Notes: a model not told the origin generated them from the sequence alone. A stretch of 64,000 nucleotides of DNA from CAZWBR01 sp964632305 (GCA_964632305.1 CAZWBR010000007.1:36309-100308), one strand, 5' to 3'; counted from the stretch's first letter, positions 1 to 9,252 are shown. Numbers and translations are program-made.

Positions 1-226
1 CGTATTTTTCGATCCAGTCCCAGTTTCCCAGATAGCCCAGATAAAACGTGGTCATTCCTCCAATCATATTCCCGATTGTGACGACCGCCAGGCAGCTCAT
101 GATATCCAAGCCTGAGAGGATTAATACCGAAAGCACCGATTCTGAATTGAACGGGATGACCGTACCGGCTAAAAAGCCGGACACAAATAATCCCATAAGC
201 CCGTATTGATGAAGTAACTCTACCAT
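1..226 (-). CDS. YqaA/DedA-like membrane protein, N-terminal part only
   Basis: Reading leftward from an ATG at 226, the frame stays open to the window edge (75 codons). It begins MVELLHQYGLMGLFVSGF and continues into a second hydrophobic stretch rich in small residues (LAVVTIGNMIGGMTTFYLGYLG). The early hydrophobic hairpin, the PFNSE segment and the G-N-x-x-G-G-xx-T/Y-xx-G pattern match the YqaA branch of the DedA/SNARE-associated family, small inner-membrane proteins implicated in lipid transport. The C-terminal part lies outside the window. Family assignment is by pattern only; the exact function is not known. Confidence 0.65.
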   Translation of the reverse strand, partial: MVELLHQYGLMGLFVSGFLAGTVIPFNSESVLSVLILSGLDIMSCLAVVTIGNMIGGMTTFYLGYLGNWDWIEKY

Positions 227-260
227 TTCGGGGCAAAGATAGCGGGATATTTGTTGAAAA

Positions 261-290
261 AAAAGGCGACACTGAAGCCGCCTTTTTCCA
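261..290 (-). terminator. Intrinsic terminator after the hexokinase gene
   Basis: GGCGAC and GCCGCC (one mismatch) flank a short loop, with eight A's on the left and five T's on the right. Read on the minus strand the stem is followed by a run of eight T's, 26 bases past the hexokinase stop codon. It would also stop transcripts coming from the left. Confidence 0.6.
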
Positions 291-315
291 TCTCTAATTT
301 AAGTCTATGAATATG

Positions 316-1524
316 TTACGACAATGCAGCGACAGCCGATCCGATCAGATTGGCATTTTTCATCTCTGCAATATCCACATGAACATCTTTATGGCCAAAC
401 TCTTCAAGCAGAGTTTTCAGGTGTTTTGCTACTAATTTATTGTACTCCTTACAATTCTTCACCTTGCTCCAAAAGAGGCTTCCCTCGGCAATCAGTCGAA
501 TTCGTTTGATCGATTTGTCCTGAGCGATCAGCACCAACACCAATCCGGCCAAGGAAGCCGCAACCATTTTGGCTGAGCGTTTATAGATCCAGGTCACCAC
601 ACGAACGTGCCTTTTTTTATGGTCGTCGGGATGGCTGATCATGTCAGTCATTGCCTTGGCATCGAATTTTTCATCAAACCCATCATTCGGGAATACAGAG
701 GTGAAGATCTTCCCGAGGTACATCCCGGAAACGGCCTTTTCGAAACGCTGAGCGCCCTTGTTTTCCGAATTGACATCGACGATTTCATCGTATTCAGTCA
801 GGTTCGGAGGGAAGTAATTTCCTGACTCCAGATTGACCGGGGTCAATCCCGACCAGTTATACTCAGGATTCAGTTTCGTAATATTATCAGAATGAACGAA
901 AGTGGCCATATTGGTTCCGGTACCCACGATCAGACCGATATAGGCATCGTACGAACTATCGGACAGCCCGGCGAAAAGACTGGCCACCGTATCATTGATC
1001 ACTTTGATCCCAGTAAATTGGGCTTTCCCTAAGCCATTCAGGTATTCCATCAAGGGTTTACCCACAGGCTGGCCGATCATCTCTTTTATATCGACGCCTT
1101 TGGTCCATCGCAGCAACCGGGCATCGCCGTCGGGTGTGCACACGGCAGGGAAAGAGAAACAATAGCCGATCGGAGATTTTTCAGGAAGGTCCACTTCGCC
1201 GGTAAACAAAGTCTGTTGGGTAAACAGATCCTCAACCGTGAAACCCGGAGTTTTCATGACCGAAAGGTCCTTGCTCCATCCTTTTTTAGGAGAGATGACC
1301 GGTTTATCACCGGAGAAATCGACCACCGCAGCGCGGTAATTGGTCCCCCCCAAGTCAAGGACAGTAGCCTTTCCCTCCACCCCGGATGTTTTGGGTTGTA
1401 CATAAGTTGGAAGACATTGAATTTCCGTGTTTTCCTGATGAAGCCCTATTTCAACTTTATTTTGAAGATCCAAAGCGATCTCTTTCAACTGCTTTGTTTT
1501 AAGTTTGAATATGTTTTTCTTCAT
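316..1524 (-). CDS. Hexokinase, eukaryotic-type family
   Basis: 402-residue ATP-dependent sugar kinase that would phosphorylate glucose or related hexoses on entry into glycolysis. Family signatures are in order: LPTYV near residue 39, the phosphate-binding LDLGGTN at 56-62, SFPA at 124-127, the catalytic-base segment VINDTVAS (Asp178) and adenine-side GLIVGTGTN at 197-205, and EGSLFW near the C-terminus. These are motifs of the hexokinase family of yeast and animals (PF00349/PF03727), not of ROK or bacterial Glk kinases. Some Bacteroidota carry this type. It stands alone between a terminator and a TAnnTTTG element at 1542-1549. Substrate range cannot be read from sequence. Confidence 0.88.
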   Translation of the reverse strand: MKKNIFKLKTKQLKEIALDLQNKVEIGLHQENTEIQCLPTYVQPKTSGVEGKATVLDLGGTNYRAAVVDFSGDKPVISPKKGWSKDLSVMKTPGFTVEDLFTQQTLFTGEVDLPEKSPIGYCFSFPAVCTPDGDARLLRWTKGVDIKEMIGQPVGKPLMEYLNGLGKAQFTGIKVINDTVASLFAGLSDSSYDAYIGLIVGTGTNMATFVHSDNITKLNPEYNWSGLTPVNLESGNYFPPNLTEYDEIVDVNSENKGAQRFEKAVSGMYLGKIFTSVFPNDGFDEKFDAKAMTDMISHPDDHKKRHVRVVTWIYKRSAKMVAASLAGLVLVLIAQDKSIKRIRLIAEGSLFWSKVKNCKEYNKLVAKHLKTLLEEFGHKDVHVDIAEMKNANLIGSAVAALS

Positions 1525-1541
1525 ACGGATTGGTTTTTATT

Positions 1542-1549
1542 CAAATTTA
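1542..1549 (-). promoter_or_regulatory. Putative -7 promoter element of the hexokinase gene
   Basis: Minus-strand TAAATTTG matches the Bacteroidota -7 consensus TAnnTTTG and lies 18 bases upstream of the ATG at 1524. No clear -33 TTG is seen at the usual spacing, so support is moderate. Confidence 0.4.
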
Positions 1550-1619
1550 GGATTTAATCATCGAATTCCGGTAGATAGAAAAAGAATTCATTCCTCTTTA
1601 GAATGATTCTACATGATGA

Positions 1620-2117
1620 TTATCTTAAGGGGAAGAGCGTTTCTGTTACGGCCCTCCATTTTAACAATTTATGCTCTATATTTACCGCATGGGCCGGGCT
1701 GGTAGAGGGCAGCACCATACAGTTTTTTTCTCCGGAAGAGACATATTTTTTGAAAAAACGTGCTGCCGGTTGACCATTAAAAAAGATGGTTTCGATCAGT
1801 GGATAACGGTCAAAAAATGAGACAAAGTCGTTAGGTTCTTCCACTAAAATATCGCTGTCGAGGCTGGATGTTCGTTCGCAGGCTTTTAATACATCCCAAA
1901 GGGCAACCCCGTTTTCGAGTAACAAGCGCTGCTTTTCTTCGTAATTTTCGGTATATTGTCTGTTAAACAATGAATACATGATCGGCCAGAACGTATTTCT
2001 CTGATGGGCATAATATTCAACTTTACGTAACGATTCCCGCCCCGGCATTGTGCCCAGGATCAATACCCGGCTGTTGTGGTCAACAATCGGGGGGAATGAG
2101 AAAATACGTTTATCCAT
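1620..2117 (-). CDS. DNA-deoxyinosine (hypoxanthine) glycosylase, UDG superfamily
   Basis: Base-excision repair enzyme predicted to remove hypoxanthine (deaminated adenine) from DNA. The 165-residue protein opens with DKRIFSFPPIVD, followed by the UDG-fold motif VLILGTMPGRESL and the hallmark YYAHQRNTFWPI, where the Asn sits in the pocket. A second motif, LPSTSPAHA, lies near residue 140. This arrangement is that of family 6 hypoxanthine-DNA glycosylases rather than Mug. A longer frame could start at 2147, but the ATG at 2117 gives the usual family N-terminus. No partner genes are adjacent. Confidence 0.85.
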   Translation of the reverse strand: MDKRIFSFPPIVDHNSRVLILGTMPGRESLRKVEYYAHQRNTFWPIMYSLFNRQYTENYEEKQRLLLENGVALWDVLKACERTSSLDSDILVEEPNDFVSFFDRYPLIETIFFNGQPAARFFKKYVSSGEKNCMVLPSTSPAHAVNIEHKLLKWRAVTETLFPLR

Positions 2118-2250
2118 TGTTCTTTGAGTAAAAAGGGTGATAAACAATAAAACCGGAGTCTCTCACGATGGATAATCCTCCTTCCGGGGTCTGAAACACT
2201 TCCCGAATCACCCATTTTCGGAGAAATGATCAGAACCATCTGATTTTATC

Positions 2251-2258
2251 TATTTTTG
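2251..2258 (+). promoter_or_regulatory. Putative -7 promoter element for rbfA
   Basis: TATTTTTG matches TAnnTTTG and lies 21 bases upstream of the rbfA ATG. No obvious -33 element is seen. Confidence 0.45.
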
Positions 2259-2279
2259 TATAAAATTAGGACGAAAAAT

Positions 2280-2624
2280 ATGGAACAATTTTCAACAAGA
2301 CAAAATAAAATTGGTCGGCTGATCCAAAAAGAGCTGAGCGAATTTTTTCGGCGCGAAGCACAAATCCTCGCGCAAGGGAGAATGGTAACGGTTACAGCGG
2401 TCAGGGTCACCAGGGATATGTCTCTGGCAAGGTGTTATATCAGTATTTTCCCTTCGGAAGGTGCGGCTGAAGTCCTTGCCGAGATCAAGCAACATAAAAG
2501 CCGGTTACGGGGAGATCTGGGCAAAATAGTCCGGTTTCAGCTCCGCCATGTTCCCGAACTGGAATTCTTTATCGACGACAGTCTTGATTATATCGAGAAA
2601 ATTGATCATTTGTTGAAAGAGTAA
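2280..2624 (+). CDS. rbfA: Ribosome-binding factor A
   Basis: Small KH-like protein (114 residues) that binds the immature 30S subunit and helps 16S rRNA 5'-end maturation, especially in the cold. It has the expected N-terminus (STRQNKIGRLIQKELSEFF), the central VTVTAVRVTRDMSLARCYIS strand region and the C-terminal LRHVPELEFFIDDSLDY motif. ATG at 2280 was preferred to an upstream TTG at 2256 because the latter lies in the promoter element. A LolE-like permease follows one gene later; rbfA-lolE pairing is usual in Bacteroidota, here separated by a methyltransferase gene. Confidence 0.95.
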   Translation: MEQFSTRQNKIGRLIQKELSEFFRREAQILAQGRMVTVTAVRVTRDMSLARCYISIFPSEGAAEVLAEIKQHKSRLRGDLGKIVRFQLRHVPELEFFIDDSLDYIEKIDHLLKE

Positions 2625-2631
2625 GAAACAG

Positions 2632-2711
2632 TATCAAGACACAAGTATTAGGATTTTCACAAATCAGCGCCTGCCGAACATTCTTGATACTTGATTCTTG
2701 ATTCTTGATAC
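2632..2711. repeat. Short TTGATTC-type direct and inverted repeats
   Basis: The rbfA-methyltransferase gap holds several copies of (A)TTCTTGAT: the run TACTTGATTCTTGATTC then CTTGATAC at about 2688-2711, and the complementary GTATCAAGAC at 2632-2641. The arms could pair across the gap. It looks like a slipped-strand repeat rather than a control site. Confidence 0.45.
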
Positions 2712-2719
2712 CATTAGAA

Positions 2720-3541
2720 ATGCAATACGATCCGATCAAACGTAGTCTAGGAAAGGTCTTTAACCGGACGCCATTCCTGCGAAAGCTCTTTTATTCCCTG
2801 CTCGACCTGCTGTTGCTTAGAGCCTGGCATATCAGGAAAGCCTTGAAAAAGATAAAGAAAGAGCTAACCACGGCTGATCTAAAGATTTTAGACGCCGGCT
2901 CGGGGTTCGGGCAACATACCTACCGGATGAGCCGACTCTTTCCCCAAGCCATAATCAAAGGAGTCGATGTAAAACAAGAACAGATCGACGATTGTAATCG
3001 CTTTTTTTCCCTGATCGGTGAGAATAAGAGGGTCGCGTTCGAATATGCCGACCTCACCACTTTTAATGAGATTCAGTGTTATAACCTGATCCTATCGGTG
3101 GATGTAATGGAACACATCGAAGAAGATGAATTGGTTTTCCGTAATTTTCACCAATCGCTTCGTCCGGGTGGACTGCTTTTAATCTCAACTCCCTCCGATC
3201 AGGGAGGATCTGATGTTCATGATCATCAGGAGGAGCATCAGCATGGATTTATTGATGAGCATGTTCGCGATGGCTATGGGGTAACCGACATCACGGCCAA
3301 ACTTCAGAGGGCCGGTTTTTCAAGAGTGGAAGCCACTTTCAGCTACGGACGACCGGGCTCTTTCTCCTGGAAACTATCCATGAAATTTCCTATTCAGTTA
3401 CTGGGTCTATCAAAGCTATTTTTTATTATCTTGCCCTTTTGGTATTTGATCACTTTTCCGATATGTGCCCTGCTCAATTATTTGGATGTCAGCCAAAAAC
3501 ACCAATCAGGAACCGGATTGATCGTTAAAGCTTACAAGTAA
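2720..3541 (+). CDS. Class I SAM-dependent methyltransferase
   Basis: 273-residue protein with a Rossmann methyltransferase core: motif I ILDAGSGFGQHT, acidic GVDVKQEQ at the end of strand 2, LILSVDVMEHIEEDE (motif IV), then FHQSLRPGGLLLISTP. A His-rich stretch (DVHDHQEEHQHGF) follows, and two hydrophobic segments near the C-terminus (about residues 225-262) suggest membrane contact, as in methyltransferases acting on lipids or quinones. The substrate is unknown. It lies between rbfA and the LolE-like gene, 21 bases before the latter, so is probably cotranscribed. ATG at 2720 is chosen over a TTG five codons earlier. Confidence 0.75.
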   Translation: MQYDPIKRSLGKVFNRTPFLRKLFYSLLDLLLLRAWHIRKALKKIKKELTTADLKILDAGSGFGQHTYRMSRLFPQAIIKGVDVKQEQIDDCNRFFSLIGENKRVAFEYADLTTFNEIQCYNLILSVDVMEHIEEDELVFRNFHQSLRPGGLLLISTPSDQGGSDVHDHQEEHQHGFIDEHVRDGYGVTDITAKLQRAGFSRVEATFSYGRPGSFSWKLSMKFPIQLLGLSKLFFIILPFWYLITFPICALLNYLDVSQKHQSGTGLIVKAYK

Positions 3542-3562
3542 TAATTTTAAGATACTAACAGG

Positions 3563-4789
3563 TTGAACTTTCCGTTTTACATCGCCAAACGTTATCTCTT
3601 TTCGAAGAAGAAGACAAACCTGATAAACCTGATCTCAGCGATCTCGGTGACAGGTCTGGCTATCGGGACCATGGGGCTGATCATTGGTCTATCAGGGTTT
3701 AACGGATTCGACAACCTGATTAAGTCGCTCTTTTCCTCTTTCGATCCAGATTTAAGGATCACGGTGGTGGAAGGGAAAAGCTTCCTTCCCGAAGGAAGGG
3801 CTTTCGAGGAGATCCGCAAGATGCCGGAGCTCGCCCACTTTGCAGAGGTGGTTGAGGATAATGTTCTCCTGCGCTATAACGACCGGCAAGTCTTTGCCAC
3901 AATCAAAGGTGTCAGCAAAGATTTTGAACAGATGACCGGCATCAATACCATGATTACCGAAGGGGAGTTTAAGCTTCAGGATGAGCTTTACAATTACGCT
4001 GTCCTCGGACAGGGAATCGCTTATAACCTTTCGGTAGGATTAAAGATGATCGACCCGGTTAATGTCTATGTCCCGCAGAAAGGAAGGACAAGCAGCCTCT
4101 CCCTCGAAGGAAATTTCAACCGAAAACAGATCTATCCTTCCGGTTTCTTTTCCATTCAGCAAGAGCTGGATACTAAATATGTCATTACCCCAATCGCGTT
4201 TGCCCGCGACCTGTTTGAGATGCCCGATAAGGTAAGCGCCATTGAAATAAAGCTTCAACCAGGGGTTCCGGTAAAAAAGGTCCAGCAATCGATTATTCAA
4301 CTGCTTGGCAAGGATTATTCCGTAAAGAATCGCTACCAGCAACACGACTATCTTTACAAAACGATGCAGAGCGAAAAATATGCGACTTATCTGATCCTAA
4401 TCCTGATCCTGATTATCGCCTCCTTCAATATCGTTGGTTCGCTGACCATGCTGATCATCGACAAAAAAGAGGATATCGCCATCCTGCAAAGTATGGGTGC
4501 CGATAAATCGCTGATACGTAAAATTTTCCTTCTGGAAGGGTGGTCCATATCGATTCTGGGGGCTATTATTGGAAGCGTGTTGGGACTAATGATTTGCCAG
4601 GGTCAAATCCGTTATGGCTTTGTCAAACTTCAGGGTGGAAATTCCTTTATCGTCGATGCTTATCCGATGAAAATTATTCCCTTTGATGTTTCGATGATTT
4701 TTCTTTCGGTAGTACTGATCGGTTTCCTTGCCGCATGGTTCCCTGTAAGGCATATCTCGGATAAGTTACTGGCTGATGAATCGCACTAG
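3563..4789 (+). CDS. LolE/FtsX-type ABC transporter permease
   Basis: 408-residue inner-membrane subunit of a MacB-like transporter; the LolCE members extract lipoproteins from the inner membrane for delivery to the outer membrane. One membrane helix follows the N-terminus (NLISAISVTGLAIGTMGLII), then a periplasmic domain of about 230 residues, then three helices (LILILILIIASFNIVGSL, then two near the C-terminus) with the FtsX-fold motif DKKEDIAILQSMGA. The start is a TTG: family members begin MNFPFYIAKRYLFSKK and no ATG is available. The partner ATPase is not in the window. Gene context after rbfA is typical for the phylum. Confidence 0.85.
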   Translation: MNFPFYIAKRYLFSKKKTNLINLISAISVTGLAIGTMGLIIGLSGFNGFDNLIKSLFSSFDPDLRITVVEGKSFLPEGRAFEEIRKMPELAHFAEVVEDNVLLRYNDRQVFATIKGVSKDFEQMTGINTMITEGEFKLQDELYNYAVLGQGIAYNLSVGLKMIDPVNVYVPQKGRTSSLSLEGNFNRKQIYPSGFFSIQQELDTKYVITPIAFARDLFEMPDKVSAIEIKLQPGVPVKKVQQSIIQLLGKDYSVKNRYQQHDYLYKTMQSEKYATYLILILILIIASFNIVGSLTMLIIDKKEDIAILQSMGADKSLIRKIFLLEGWSISILGAIIGSVLGLMICQGQIRYGFVKLQGGNSFIVDAYPMKIIPFDVSMIFLSVVLIGFLAAWFPVRHISDKLLADESH

Positions 4790-4792
4790 ATG

Positions 4793-5947
4793 TTATTTAG
4801 TGGCCTTCAATCCTTCCATGATTTCCTTAAACTTGTGCGGACTCATTCCCTCGTATTCTTTAAAAACCCTTATAAAAGATTCAACGGAAACGAAACCTGC
4901 CTCCCGGGCTATCTCACTCATCGTCAATTGCTTGTTAGTAGCATCCAGCAACATCGTTTTCGCCACAGAAATCCGATACTGATTGACGAAATCACAAAAA
5001 TTAACCTTAAACTCATCGTTGATTAAGCGGGAGATATTCGAACTATCCTCTTTTATAGAATCACTTATATCGCAAATCTTTAATTCCGGGTTTTTAAATA
5101 TTTTATCATCCTGAAACAGGTTTATTAGCTTTTCTTTCATCTCTCCCCTTGTTCTGCCATTTGCTGTAAGGTTTCTATCTCCCGCGCATTTTACCGGGAT
5201 GGGCCTCAACCGGTTTCCCTGAAATCCGATCAGGAAAATCATGGCACTGAAAACCATGGAGGGAACGATCAACAATTCTTTCGATTCAACAAACCGGTTG
5301 CGTCCGATAATAGCCAGGACTATGCTGACACAGGAAGTGAGCAGGAAAGAGAGGGTCATAAATTTTACCCAGAAAAGCGATTTCCCATTTTTGTTGGAAT
5401 AACTGTTCAGGATCCGTTCCTCGTGTTGCTGGATCAAAAGAATTCCTTTCAGCAAAGCATAAAATACCTGATAAATAAAAATGATCCGACTTAGCAGAAA
5501 TATCACCATCCTGATCCAGCTAACACTGAAAGAACTAAACGCTTCAAAATTCCGGTGATACTGAAATTCATCCACATAATAAATTTGTTCCTCCGAATTC
5601 ATCAATAATCCGGCGATAAACGAGGACAATCCAATTACCAATGCAGGAATAAAATGATAATAATGCTCTTTTTTAAATCGTTGATCTACTGTCAGGAAAC
5701 GAATATAGAGGTAATAGAGCGGATAGACAGAAAGATTAGTGATCAGGTAAACCGGTTCGATCTTAAAATAAATCAAATGATTAGCCTCATAGAACAACCC
5801 ATGACTGAGGTAGAGAAAGAAGGCTGAAATCATAAACAATGCCAACAAAAGATTCAGCTTGTTCTCACGGGAAAATGAAAAAATAAAGATCAATGCCCAT
5901 AATAGGGAAACAAATATTGGTGATAATATCGCGATGGTTTCGATCAT
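4793..5947 (-). CDS. AraC-family regulator with N-terminal membrane domain
   Basis: 384-residue predicted transcription factor. The first 240 or so residues form about seven hydrophobic helices (for example LWALIFIFSF, LLLALFMISAFFLYLSHGLF, LLIVPSMVFSAMIFLIGF), followed by a C-terminal AraC domain with two helix-turn-helices: LKICDISDSIKEDSSNISRL and LTMSEIAREAGFVSVESFIR, ending with MSPHKFKE. Such membrane-tethered AraC proteins are frequent in Bacteroidota; ligands are mostly unknown. It ends four bases from the LolE-like gene on the opposite strand. No clear target operon is adjacent. Confidence 0.85.
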   Translation of the reverse strand: MIETIAILSPIFVSLLWALIFIFSFSRENKLNLLLALFMISAFFLYLSHGLFYEANHLIYFKIEPVYLITNLSVYPLYYLYIRFLTVDQRFKKEHYYHFIPALVIGLSSFIAGLLMNSEEQIYYVDEFQYHRNFEAFSSFSVSWIRMVIFLLSRIIFIYQVFYALLKGILLIQQHEERILNSYSNKNGKSLFWVKFMTLSFLLTSCVSIVLAIIGRNRFVESKELLIVPSMVFSAMIFLIGFQGNRLRPIPVKCAGDRNLTANGRTRGEMKEKLINLFQDDKIFKNPELKICDISDSIKEDSSNISRLINDEFKVNFCDFVNQYRISVAKTMLLDATNKQLTMSEIAREAGFVSVESFIRVFKEYEGMSPHKFKEIMEGLKATK

Positions 5948-6140
5948 TCAGTTAAGCTTTGCCTTTAATTCCCGGATAAAAATAACAAAAGGAATCATAA
6001 AACAATATATTGAACGCAATTATCTGCTAACCAATACTATTTTCAAGGTCCGTTGGCGTTTACAGCACCTGATTCCCCTTCAACAACTTCCTATGAGAAG
6101 GTGATTTTTTAGCAAAGAGTAATTATCAAAAACCCAAATC

Positions 6141-6190
6141 ATAAAAAAAATAAACCGTGCGAAAACCAGATTAGGTTTCTGCACGGCTTT
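6141..6190 (-). terminator. Intrinsic terminator after metG
   Basis: CCGTGCGAAAACC (6155-6167) pairs with GGTTTCTGCACGG (one bulge or mismatch region) at about 6174-6186. On the minus strand the stem is followed by TTTA and then eight T's. It lies about 25 bases past the metG stop codon. Confidence 0.75.
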
Positions 6191-6211
6191 TATTTTGTAG
6201 AAAAAATACAA

Positions 6212-8245
6212 TTACCTAACTTCCGAACCGTTTTTGATTACCGACGAAGGTGTTACAAAAACCAGTGAACCATCCGCATTTTCAGCCATCAGGATCATCC
6301 CCTGGGACTCAATCCCCTTCAGGTTCTTCGGAGCAAGATTTACTAGAATAGATACCTGCTGACCAATAATCTGTTGCGGTTCATAGTACTCGGCAATCCC
6401 TGAGACTACCTTTCTTTTGTCAATACCAGTGTCAATGGTCAGTTTTAACAGCTTCTTAGTTTTGGCCACTTTCTCTGCTGCAATGATCGTTCCTACACGG
6501 ATATCCATTTTGGCAAAATCGTCATATTCGATATTCTCCTTAGCCGGGGCTACAATAGCTTGTGCCATTTCATTGGCTTTCTTGGTAGCCAGCAATTTAT
6601 CGACCTGAAACTGGATTGCCTCATCTTCAATCTTCTCGAATAACAATTCGGGAGTGTTTATTTTATGCCCTGAAGCAATAAGATCCGTACGGCCCAGCTC
6701 ACTCCAATCCAACTTGCCAAGATTCAGAAATCCACGAAGCTTGTTCATTGAGAAAGGAAGAAATGGCTCAAAGACAATCGTCAGATTGGCCGCGATCTGC
6801 AAACAGGTATTCATGATCGTTTTCACCCTCTCCGGATCAGTCTTGACGACCTTCCATGGCTCCATATCGGCCAGATATTTATTGCCCAAACGAGCCATAT
6901 CCATCGCTATTTTCAGTGCTTCCCTGAAACGGTAGCTATCAAGTGATTTCTCCACTTCTGCTTTCAATCCGACCATAGCAGCCAACGATTCCCGGTCGTA
7001 ATCCTGCAATTCGCCGGCAGCCGGAACAAAACCATCGTAATATTTATGGGTCAGCACCAATGCCCGGTTGACGAAATTACCGAGGATAGCCACCAGTTCA
7101 TTGTTGTTGCGCGCCTGAAAATCTTTCCAGGTAAAATCATTATCCTTGGTTTCTGGGGCGTTGGCCGTCAAAGTATATTTCAGTACATCTTCCTTGCCGG
7201 GGAAATCGTCCAGATATTCGTGCAACCAAACCGCCCAGTTACGTGATGTCGAAATCTTATCCCCTTCAAGATTCAGGAACTCATTGGCCGGTACATTATC
7301 CGGTAAAATATAGGAGCCCTCGGCCTTCAGCATCGCCGGGAAGATGATGCAGTGGAAAACAATATTGTCTTTTCCGATGAAGTGAACCATCTTTGTTTCA
7401 GGATCCTTCCAGAATTTCTTCCACTCGGACGACCATTCCTTGGTTGCTGAGATATACCCGATAGGAGCATCGAACCAAACGTAAAGCACCTTGCCTTCAG
7501 CCCCTTCCACCGGAACGGGAACGCCCCATTCGAGGTCTCGGGTCACGGCTCGGGGATTCAATCCTCCATCGATCCACGACTTACACTGCCCGTAAACATT
7601 GGGTTTCCACTCTTTATGACCCTCCAGGATCCACTCGCGCAGCCAGGGTTCATATTTGTCCAGCGGCAGGTACCAATGCCTTGTCTCTTTCATCACCGGA
7701 GCATTGCCGCTGAGCATCGATTTAGGATTGATCAGATCAAGAGCGTTCAGCGAGGTACCACAGCTTTCGCACTGGTCGCCGTAAGCCTTTTCAAACCCGC
7801 ATTTGGGACAGGTGCCGGTGATATAACGGTCGGCCAGAAATTGATTCGCTTCCTGATCGAAGAACTGCTCCGAAGTTTGCTCAATAAATTCCCCCTTATC
7901 ATAAAGAGTCTTAAAGAATTCAGAGGCCGTTTCATGATGAACCTTCGAACTGGTCCGTGAATAAACATCGAACGAGATGCCAAAACGCTCAAACGAATCC
8001 TTGATCATCGTATGATATTTATCCACCACCGCCTGGGGTGTTGTTCCTTCATTTTTGGCCTTCAGGGTGATCGGAACACCATGTTCGTCGGAACCACCGA
8101 TAAAGGCAACCTCCTCACCCTTAAGTCGAAGATAACGGGCATAAATATCAGCCGGGACATAGACACCGGCCAGATGGCCGATGTGTACCGGACCATTGGC
8201 ATACGGCAAAGCCGAAGTGATCAAAGTTCTTGTATAATTGCTCAT
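6212..8245 (-). CDS. metG: Methionyl-tRNA synthetase
   Basis: 677-residue class I synthetase charging tRNA-Met. Signature HIGH is at 21-24, a zinc knuckle with four Cys (CPKC...CESC) near 144-160, the KMSKS-like loop as KISTS near 330, and a C-terminal EMAP/Trbp tRNA-binding domain from about 577 (DIRVGTIIAAEKV), which drives dimerisation. Length and domain order fit the long Bacteroidota form. A TAnnTTTG element lies upstream at 8288-8295. It stands as a single-gene unit with its own terminator. Confidence 0.97.
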   Translation of the reverse strand: MSNYTRTLITSALPYANGPVHIGHLAGVYVPADIYARYLRLKGEEVAFIGGSDEHGVPITLKAKNEGTTPQAVVDKYHTMIKDSFERFGISFDVYSRTSSKVHHETASEFFKTLYDKGEFIEQTSEQFFDQEANQFLADRYITGTCPKCGFEKAYGDQCESCGTSLNALDLINPKSMLSGNAPVMKETRHWYLPLDKYEPWLREWILEGHKEWKPNVYGQCKSWIDGGLNPRAVTRDLEWGVPVPVEGAEGKVLYVWFDAPIGYISATKEWSSEWKKFWKDPETKMVHFIGKDNIVFHCIIFPAMLKAEGSYILPDNVPANEFLNLEGDKISTSRNWAVWLHEYLDDFPGKEDVLKYTLTANAPETKDNDFTWKDFQARNNNELVAILGNFVNRALVLTHKYYDGFVPAAGELQDYDRESLAAMVGLKAEVEKSLDSYRFREALKIAMDMARLGNKYLADMEPWKVVKTDPERVKTIMNTCLQIAANLTIVFEPFLPFSMNKLRGFLNLGKLDWSELGRTDLIASGHKINTPELLFEKIEDEAIQFQVDKLLATKKANEMAQAIVAPAKENIEYDDFAKMDIRVGTIIAAEKVAKTKKLLKLTIDTGIDKRKVVSGIAEYYEPQQIIGQQVSILVNLAPKNLKGIESQGMILMAENADGSLVFVTPSSVIKNGSEVR

Positions 8246-8545
8246 CAGTAAAACTTATCTTGTTGAAAGTTCTTTTATATTGAGGCACAAAGATAAATAA
8301 TAATGAGGATTGAAAAGGCCTTTTATCCAAGGCAAATTTCAATAGGCCCAGTTGATAATGCAACAGGAGGTGGTAATATTCAGGATTACTTCCATTCAAC
8401 TGGCCGGTGAAGATATTATCGGCCCGACCAGAGGATGCGGACCGGAGCAACCGGAATTATTCACAAATAAAGGGGACTGACACCTTTCAAAAGTTCTTCT
8501 GTATGAATAATTTTATAAATTTATACCCGATTAAATCACAAACCA
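8246..8545. other. Intergenic region between metG and a DUF1080 gene
   Basis: About 300 bases between divergent genes. On the minus strand TATCTTTG (8288-8295) fits a -7 element for metG. I see no RNA gene, riboswitch or open frame of note. The half nearest 8520-8545 is AT-rich, as expected for the plus-strand promoter, but lacks a clean TAnnTTTG. Confidence 0.4.
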
Positions 8546-9187
8546 ATGAAAAAAATAATTTTTACCTTCGTTCTACTGGCCATTGTAATGTCCGGTTTTT
8601 CACAAAAAAAGAAATCCCTTTTCAACGGGAAAGATTTAAAAGGCTGGACTGTTTTTGTCGGTGATAATTCAATAAAACCGGCTGACTTCTTCTATGTGAA
8701 AGACGGATATATTGAAACCCCCGGAGTTCCGAATGGTTATCTGCGGACAAAGCAGGAATTCGCCGATTACGAGCTTCATGTTGAATGGTGTTACCCTGAG
8801 AAACCAATAAACAGCGGGATCTTCGTTCACACCAATGGTCCGGATATGCTCTGGCCGGCTCACTTCCAATGCCAGTTGATGCACGAAAAAGCCGGAGATT
8901 TTATTGTTCAGAATGTTGGTTTGCAGGCTAAGGTGAGAGATTCACTCTATGTTTCAACCGAAAAGGTGAAACCTATCGCGGCCAAACTGGAGAAACCGAG
9001 CGAGAATAAACCGGGAGAGTGGAACAGTTGCGATATCGTCTGTAAAGGGAACACGGTATCGATCAAAATTAACGGGGTATTGCAGAATTACGCGACCGAC
9101 TGCTCGCTCACCAAAGGAGGAATTGGACTTCAGGCTGAAGGGACTCCGATTCGTTTTCGGAATATATGGATCCGTAAAATCAAATAA
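8546..9187 (+). CDS. Secreted DUF1080 (3-keto-disaccharide hydrolase-like) protein
   Basis: 213 residues beginning with a signal peptide (MKKIIFTFVLLAIVMSGFSQ). The rest is a concanavalin-like jelly roll of the DUF1080 family (PF06439): SLFNGKDLKGWTVF at the N-terminus, LRTKQEFADYELHVEW, SGIFVH, and near the end INGVLQNYATDC, GGIGLQAEGTPIRFRNIWI. Family members hydrolyse 3-keto-glycosides or bind sugars in the periplasm; many are uncharacterised. No keto-sugar oxidoreductase (Gfo/Idh) is adjacent, so the substrate is open. Single gene followed by a GC-rich hairpin at 9253-9291. Confidence 0.85.
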   Translation: MKKIIFTFVLLAIVMSGFSQKKKSLFNGKDLKGWTVFVGDNSIKPADFFYVKDGYIETPGVPNGYLRTKQEFADYELHVEWCYPEKPINSGIFVHTNGPDMLWPAHFQCQLMHEKAGDFIVQNVGLQAKVRDSLYVSTEKVKPIAAKLEKPSENKPGEWNSCDIVCKGNTVSIKINGVLQNYATDCSLTKGGIGLQAEGTPIRFRNIWIRKIK

Positions 9188-9252
9188 GGTTAAGAATCAT
9201 AGCTGAGCTGAACCTGAAAAGAGTCCTGTTTGGAAATCAAGGTTTTGCACTG

